DNA of 64,000 bases from Methanoregulaceae archaeon (GTDB lineage: Bacteria; Armatimonadota; Fimbriimonadia; Fimbriimonadales; Fimbriimonadaceae): positions 61,033 to 125,032 of the forward strand of contig JADZEW010000030.1 of assembly GCA_020850325.1 (NCBI GenBank), given 5' to 3'. Positions 59,504-64,000 of the stretch are shown piece after piece. The notes below the pieces were generated by a model. It saw nothing but the letters and a program-made list of their open reading frames with translations, was not told the origin of the DNA and made no database searches. The translations under genes were made by a program, and so were the position numbers. Position 1 is the first letter of the stretch; the number at the start of each line of letters is the position of its first letter.

Positions 59504-61219
59504 ATGGGCTTGCTTTCGCTCACCGTATTCCTTCCCGTGATCGGGGCGGCGCTCCTCGCGTTCCTGCCCGATAGCAACCTCAAGGCGATCCGTTACGGAG
59601 CGCTCGGCACCGCCGTCGCAACGTTCCTGGCCAGCCTCTTCGTTTACGCCAAGTTCGACTCGAATACCTACCACTTCCAGATGGTGGAGCACATTCCGTG
59701 GATCGAGCGGCTGGGCATCTCGTATAAGATGGGCGTGGACGGCATCAGCATCTGGCTGCTCGTCCTCACCACGTTCCTCACGGTCATCTCGCTGTGGTTC
59801 AGCTTCTACGTCGATAAGCGCGTGAAGCCCTACATGATCGCCATGTTGATCCTGGAGACCGCCATGCTCGGCGTGTTCACCAGCCTCGACATGATCCTGT
59901 TCTACACCTTCTTTGAGGCCTCTCTGGTGCCGATGTGGCTCCTGATTTCGATCTGGGGTGGAGAGCGCCGAACCTACGCGGGACTCAAGTTCTTTATCTA
60001 CACCTTTGCCGGTTCCATCTTCATGCTGCTCGGCATGATCACGATGGCCTACCTGAACTCGAAGGCGACCGGCAACTGGTCGTTCGACATCATCGAGGTG
60101 CAGGCGAACGTCGCCAACGGTTCGCTGTGGCAAGCGGGAATGCACTTGCAGGCGTGGCTCTTCTGGGCGTTCTCGGTGGCGTTCTTGGTCAAGTGTCCGG
60201 CGTTCCCGTTCCACACGTGGCTGCCCGACGCCCACGTCGAAGCCCCCACCGCGGGTTCGGTGATTCTGGCGGGCGTCCTGCTGAAGATGGGCACGTACGG
60301 CTTCTTGCGCTTTGTGTTGCCGTTCTTCCCGGATGTGCTGCCGCAAATGGTGCCGTACATCATGGGCCTGGCCGTGGTCGGCATCCTCTACGGGGCGATC
60401 GTCGCCGCCGTTCAGCCGGACGTCAAGAAACTGGTCGCCTACAGCTCGGTCGCTCACATGGGCTTCGTACTCCTTGGCATCTTCTCGCTGAGCTACACCG
60501 GACTCCTCGGTGGAGCCATGCAGCAGCTGAACCACGGCATCAGCACCGGCGCGCTCTTCTTGCTCATCGGCCTCATTTACGAGCGACGCCACACGCGCAT
60601 GTTCAGCGACTACGGCGGCATCAAGGCGCAGATGCCGATTTACGCGGCAATCTTCCTGATCGTCATGTTGAGCTCGGTTGGTCTGCCCGGCACGAACGGG
60701 TTCATCGGCGAGTTCATGGCGATGATCGGCGCGTTCGAAGCTAGCTACAACGGCATGTTCGGATTGAACGTGGCCTACGCAGTACTTGCCGGTATCGGCG
60801 TGATTCTCGCCGCCGTGTACCTGCTGTGGATGTTCCAGAAGATGTTCTACGGCCCGAACAACAACCCCGAGAACCAGCGGCTGAAGGACATCAAGCCGTG
60901 GGAAATCGCGATGTGCGCCCCGCTCGTCATCCTGATCTTCTGGGGTGGGTTCTATCCCAACACCTTCCTGAAGCCGATGGAGAAGTCGATCGCCGCGACC
61001 CGCATGATGGCGCTGAACCCGGTCGGCCAGCGGCCGAACTGGAAGGATGCCCAACTTGAGATTGGCGACAACGGCAACCTCGTCCGCAACACCGGCGACC
61101 AGCGCGGCCAAGAGACCGTTGCCCCCGCGAATCTGCACTTCACCCCGGCGTACGCCGCCGAAGTGGCCACGCGCATGAAGGTCGCGCCGGCGATCGCCTT
61201 GCCGGAGGAAACGCCTTGA
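59504..61219 (+). CDS. nuoM: NADH-quinone oxidoreductase subunit M
   Basis: A 571-residue antiporter-like channel subunit. The key Glu is in FFEASLVPMWLLISIWGG, the key Lys in VKCPAFPFHTWLPDAHVEAPTAGSV, and VKKLVAYSSVAHMGFVLLGIF and LPGTNGFIGEF follow. A C-terminal extension of about 60 mostly polar residues is present. It starts 2 bp after nuoL and ends in TTGA with the UroD-like gene. Confidence 0.96.
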   Translation: MGLLSLTVFLPVIGAALLAFLPDSNLKAIRYGALGTAVATFLASLFVYAKFDSNTYHFQMVEHIPWIERLGISYKMGVDGISIWLLVLTTFLTVISLWFSFYVDKRVKPYMIAMLILETAMLGVFTSLDMILFYTFFEASLVPMWLLISIWGGERRTYAGLKFFIYTFAGSIFMLLGMITMAYLNSKATGNWSFDIIEVQANVANGSLWQAGMHLQAWLFWAFSVAFLVKCPAFPFHTWLPDAHVEAPTAGSVILAGVLLKMGTYGFLRFVLPFFPDVLPQMVPYIMGLAVVGILYGAIVAAVQPDVKKLVAYSSVAHMGFVLLGIFSLSYTGLLGGAMQQLNHGISTGALFLLIGLIYERRHTRMFSDYGGIKAQMPIYAAIFLIVMLSSVGLPGTNGFIGEFMAMIGAFEASYNGMFGLNVAYAVLAGIGVILAAVYLLWMFQKMFYGPNNNPENQRLKDIKPWEIAMCAPLVILIFWGGFYPNTFLKPMEKSIAATRMMALNPVGQRPNWKDAQLEIGDNGNLVRNTGDQRGQETVAPANLHFTPAYAAEVATRMKVAPAIALPEETP

Positions 61220-61863
61220 CGGGAAGGGAGCGCCTCTTGGCGGTGGCTCAGGGTCGGGCGGCCGATCGCAAGCCGCTGATGATCCTCGACGATGACCCTC
61301 GTTCAGATGCGCGGGTGCTTCGCGCTCCTGGCATGCCCGATGCCGAACGGCTCACGCTTGTCGAAGTCATCAACCCCTACGGGCAGGCCCAGGCCGCGGG
61401 CTTGAACCTTAACGAGCTGATCTACACGGACCCCGAGGCCGGCAACCAGAAGCTCGACGGCTTAGTCGAAACGGTGCGAAAGGACATTGACCGGGCGCTC
61501 AAATCTGGAGCCGATGGCATCTTCTACCGCTTGAAGGGAGCTGAGCCTAGCCAAACGACCCCGATGCAATACGGCGGCCATTACTTGGAGCGCGATCGGG
61601 AACTGCTGGCCGAGATTGGCGATCATCCCAACGTGGTGTTCATCGATGCGGGCGATGGTGCCTACATGGATTTCGTGAGCGATCTGCCGGGCGCGTTCTT
61701 CGCTTGGGACATCGATCGCTCGGATGTTTCGGTGGTTCGGATGCGCACGCTGCGACCGGGTGCCTTGGTTGCCGAAGACCCCACCGCTGACGTTTTGATG
61801 GCCGACCGCTACAGCAAGCTGGAGCGGTGGCTGAACCTGGAGGAAGCAAGCGCGAATGCCTGA
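61216..61863 (+). CDS. Truncated uroporphyrinogen decarboxylase-like protein
   Basis: A 215-residue protein whose N-terminus (TGRERLLAVAQGRAADRKPLM) and body (LVETVRKDIDRALKSGADGIFYRLKGAEPSQTTPMQYGGHYLERDRELLAEI) resemble UroD/MtaA-type TIM barrels, but it is about 130 residues short and lacks the UroD RQAGR active-site loop. It lies inside the nuo operon: its TTG start overlaps the nuoM stop in TTGA and its stop overlaps nuoN by 8 bases. Not likely to be hemE. Role in complex I unknown. Confidence 0.75.
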   Translation: MTGRERLLAVAQGRAADRKPLMILDDDPRSDARVLRAPGMPDAERLTLVEVINPYGQAQAAGLNLNELIYTDPEAGNQKLDGLVETVRKDIDRALKSGADGIFYRLKGAEPSQTTPMQYGGHYLERDRELLAEIGDHPNVVFIDAGDGAYMDFVSDLPGAFFAWDIDRSDVSVVRMRTLRPGALVAEDPTADVLMADRYSKLERWLNLEEASANA

Positions 61864-63370
61864 GTTTAACGCCGCCTTTCCGCTGCCGCGCGAGATCGAC
61901 TTCGCGATGCTGATGCCGGTCATCATGGTCCTCGTGACCGGCATGATCGCGCTCGTCATCGAGATGCTGCGTCCCAAGCAGAACAACAACCTGATCGTGA
62001 TTTTCTCTATCGCTGGCCTCATGGCCGCGGGAGTCGCGACGGCCATTCAGTTCGGCCAGCCGGAGAAGACCACGCTCGTCGAGATGGTGCTGCGTGACCA
62101 GTTTGGTCTGATCTGTCAACTGTTGCTGGTCGTGGCATGCGCCCTGACGATCTTGTTCAGCGAGACCTATCTGCGGTCGAGGCGCATCGCCTTCGGTGAG
62201 TTCTATCCGCTCGTGCTTTGGTCGACCGCCGGGGCGATGATCATGGCGAGTTCGCGCAACCTGCTCGTCATCTTCCTCGGACTCGAGATTCTGTCGATCT
62301 CGCTGTACGTTCTCGCGGGTCTCGCTCGCGCCGAACTGCGTTCCGAGGAATCCTCGCTCAAATACTTCTTACTAGGCTCGTTCGCGTCCGGGTTCTTCCT
62401 GTACGGCATCGCCATGTTTTACGGGGCCACGGGTTCTTTGGACCTCGCTTTCCTCGCCAACGGGCTCACCGGCAACCCCGCCGCGAAGACGCTCTTGGTG
62501 TTCGGCATTGGCCTCATGTTCGTCGGCTTGGGATTCAAGGCCGCGCTCGTTCCTTTCCACCAGTGGACGCCCGACGTGTATCAAGGCGCACCGACCAACG
62601 TGACGGCGTTCATGGCGGTGTGCTCCAAGATCGGCGCAATTGCCGCGCTGTTCCGCGTTCTCGTGGCCGCCGCGCCGATGAAGGCCGATTGGCTGCCCGC
62701 GATGATGGCGATCGCCATGCTGACGATGATCGTCGGAAACGCGGTTGCGCTCCTGCAGAAGGACGTCAAGCGCATCCTCGGCTACTCCAGCATCGGCCAC
62801 GCGGGTTACCTGCTGGTCGGGTTGCTCGCCTATGTGAACGCTCCCGACCAGGTGAGCATCGCCACGACCGGCTACTACCTGCTTAGCTACACGTTCATGA
62901 CCCTCGGCGCGTTCGCGGTGATCTCGGTGGTCACCAAGGACGGACGCGATACGACGCGCCTCGAGGACCTGAACGGCCTCTGGCAGCGTGACCGTCTTGC
63001 CGCCGTGCTGCTGGTGGTGTTCATGGTCTCGCTGATCGGCATCCCGCCGTCGGCCGGCTTCTTCGGGAAGTTCTTCATCTTCCAAGATGCGATCTCGGCG
63101 GGCCTGGTTCCGCTCGCCATCGTGCTCGCCATCTCGAGTGCGATCTCCGTGGCGTACTACCTGCAGATTGCCCGCGCGGCATTCGTCGTGGAGACGGAAC
63201 CGCGACCTGCCATGCGCATGTCGCCCGCGCTCCGCGCGACGGGCCTGATCTGTTTGCTCGGCGTGGTGCTGGCGGGAATCTTGGTAACCCCGGTCCAACG
63301 GTTCCTCATGGGCACTCCCGCCGAGGAACCGATGGAAGCATCCACGACTGGCCTCGTCGGCAAAGGCTAG
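61856..63370 (+). CDS. nuoN: NADH-quinone oxidoreductase subunit N
   Basis: A 504-residue antiporter-like subunit. Core segments are RNLLVIFLGLEILSISLYVLAGLAR, KYFLLGSFASGFFLYGIAMFYG, GLGFKAALVPFHQWTPDVYQGAPTNVTAFMAVCSK, VKRILGYSSIGHAGYLLVGLLAY and PPSAGFFGKFFIFQDA. The ATG at 61856 overlaps the UroD-like stop. It is the last gene of the nuo unit. Confidence 0.96.
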   Translation: MPEFNAAFPLPREIDFAMLMPVIMVLVTGMIALVIEMLRPKQNNNLIVIFSIAGLMAAGVATAIQFGQPEKTTLVEMVLRDQFGLICQLLLVVACALTILFSETYLRSRRIAFGEFYPLVLWSTAGAMIMASSRNLLVIFLGLEILSISLYVLAGLARAELRSEESSLKYFLLGSFASGFFLYGIAMFYGATGSLDLAFLANGLTGNPAAKTLLVFGIGLMFVGLGFKAALVPFHQWTPDVYQGAPTNVTAFMAVCSKIGAIAALFRVLVAAAPMKADWLPAMMAIAMLTMIVGNAVALLQKDVKRILGYSSIGHAGYLLVGLLAYVNAPDQVSIATTGYYLLSYTFMTLGAFAVISVVTKDGRDTTRLEDLNGLWQRDRLAAVLLVVFMVSLIGIPPSAGFFGKFFIFQDAISAGLVPLAIVLAISSAISVAYYLQIARAAFVVETEPRPAMRMSPALRATGLICLLGVVLAGILVTPVQRFLMGTPAEEPMEASTTGLVGKG

Positions 63371-63385
63371 CCTCTTTTATTGTAG

Positions 63386-63409
63386 GTGAGGGATGAGTTG
63401 TGCCCTCAC
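63386..63409. terminator. Short hairpin after nuoN
   Basis: GTGAGGG and CCCTCAC pair over a 10-nt loop, 15 nt past the nuoN stop. The word TGTAGGTGAGGGATG also occurs downstream of the methyltransferase at 39750. Weak U content. Confidence 0.4.
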
Positions 63410-63427
63410 GGTGCTATCCCAAGGCGC

Positions 63428-63875
63428 CTAAGCGACGATCTCGCGAAGGTCGAACTCCAAGCTGCCCGTGAAGGGGTATTGGTTCCAATCGTCGACCAAG
63501 CCCGCGCAAACTGGGGCGTGGGCGATCTCGGCGGCGTGAGCGCGCCATGCATCCTCGGAGTCGAGCACCTGATCCGTGTAGCCGCGCTCCCAGCCGGGGA
63601 GGGCGTGCATGCGCAACCACATGCCCGAGAGATGCTTGAAGTAGTTCATGGCGTCGAGCAACTGGGCGTCGGGCTGGGTTCCGCGAAAGACCGCATGGAA
63701 CTGGGACGGCAGAAAGCAATAGATGGGCACGACGCAATGGAAGCGACCGGCGGCGCGGATCAAATACTCCACATGCGGAAGAACCACCTCTGGCCGGGTG
63801 AACACCTCAGCCCCGCTGAAGGTCGCGGCGCTGAACGCGACCGTACGCTCGCCCGTGTAGCACTCTCGATCTCGT
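63428..63875 (-). pseudogene. REP-associated tyrosine transposase (RAYT), 5' end lost
   Basis: The frame reads RDRECYTGERTVAFSAATFSGAEVF, then YCFLPSQFHAVFRG, NYFKHLSGMWLRMHA, GWERGYTDQVL and HAPVCAGLVDDWNQYPFTGSL, the order found in RAYT/IS200-like Y1 transposases. The coding frame enters the left end of the IS3 element at about 63876 and meets a stop inside it without a start codon, so the gene is truncated. The HUH site reads Q-F-H, so catalysis is probably also lost. Confidence 0.75.
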
Positions 63876-64000
63876 TGGTCTGCCCCCCGGAATCCGGGCC
63901 AGTGATACCATTAGACTCCGCTTGAAGGAGTCAACTTTGAAGAAATCGAGATTCAGCGAAGAGCAGATCGTCCGGATCCTGAACGAGGTCAGTTCGGGCA
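63876..64000 (+). mobile_element. IS3-family insertion sequence, left end
   Basis: The element begins near TGGTCTGCCCCCCGGAATCC, a typical IS3-family terminus, followed by a leader and the first codons of OrfA at 63937. It interrupts the RAYT gene and continues past the window. The exact end and target duplication cannot be read here. Confidence 0.75.
63937..64000 (+). CDS. IS3-family transposase OrfA (partial, 5' end)
   Basis: Starts at TTG 63937 with AAGGAG 7 nt upstream. The visible residues KKSRFSEEQIVRILNEVSSG match the N-terminal HTH of IS3-family OrfA proteins. The remainder, and OrfB, lie outside the window. Confidence 0.85.
   Translation, partial: MKKSRFSEEQIVRILNEVSSG

Noticed and set aside
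59459..61138. A 559-codon open frame antisense to nuoM
   Set aside because: Same reasoning as for nuoL. The equal length to the previous frame is a coincidence of stop positions.
61216..61863. hemE, true uroporphyrinogen decarboxylase
   Set aside because: Too short and lacks the RQAGR active-site loop.
63386..63925. A 179-codon plus-strand frame after nuoN
   Set aside because: It runs antisense to the RAYT coding region and across the IS3 boundary, so it is a chance frame.

Overview
This is a GC-rich, gene-dense bacterial chromosome segment. My best guess at the source is a member of the Armatimonadota, class Fimbriimonadia. This is an inference from a mix of traits: PEP-CTERM proteins, an H-X9-DG pilin-type domain, Tat-exported Gfo/Idh (GH109-like) enzymes, alpha-L-rhamnosidase, many small lipoproteins, and -10 boxes placed almost directly before start codons. 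There is no rRNA, no CRISPR array and no prophage.

Layout. 1-2810: pyrR-pyrB-pyrC, overlapping pyrimidine genes. 2848-10021: a lipoprotein, a lone E2 acyltransferase, priA, a zinc-ribbon/H-X9-DG membrane protein, a Fic protein with a palindromic operator, and a DUF72 protein. 10014-16491: GH78 alpha-L-rhamnosidase, a sugar isomerase-like protein, a repeat-rich gap, tRNA-Cys, a MarR regulator and a HicBA toxin-antitoxin pair. 16825-23406: a LutC-like protein, ogt-pxpA-pxpC, two tandem PEP-CTERM paralogues separated by a decayed pxpC fragment, a HAD hydrolase and uvrC. 23633-30385: two secreted proteins (one frameshifted at a C12 tract), a dipeptidyl-peptidase IV-like enzyme, dienelactone hydrolase and hisD. 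30415-34203: a four-gene operon of zinc-ribbon/TPR, TPR, PilZ-like and membrane proteins. 34237-41804: a sigma-region-4-like protein sharing a fully overlapping divergent promoter with a sugar isomerase-like protein, then lipoprotein, REP-like hairpins, tRNA-Leu, small leaderless genes, a methyltransferase, DUF1801, DUF2071 and a third PEP-CTERM protein. 41944-50657: GNAT, GH109-like enzyme, a 1269-residue secreted protein with an HEXXH motif, tRNA-Pro, a Tat-exported flavin amine oxidase and a 5'-3' exonuclease. 50841-55134: a globin-like protein, an AfsR-type regulator, queF and a lipoprotein. 55182-63370: nuoH-J-K-L-M, a short UroD-like gene, and nuoN. 63428-64000: a RAYT transposase gene cut off at its 5' end by an IS3-family element that runs out of the window.

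How it works together. The content suggests an aerobic, respiring heterotroph that degrades plant-type sugars and peptides. The most striking general feature is translation start architecture: at least sixteen genes have a TANNNT-like -10 hexamer 5-8 nt (usually exactly 6) before the start codon. This implies leaderless mRNAs, while the PEP-CTERM genes and operon-internal genes carry clear Shine-Dalgarno sequences. Several intergenic gaps hold dispersed inverted repeats and short tandem repeats arranged as hairpins.
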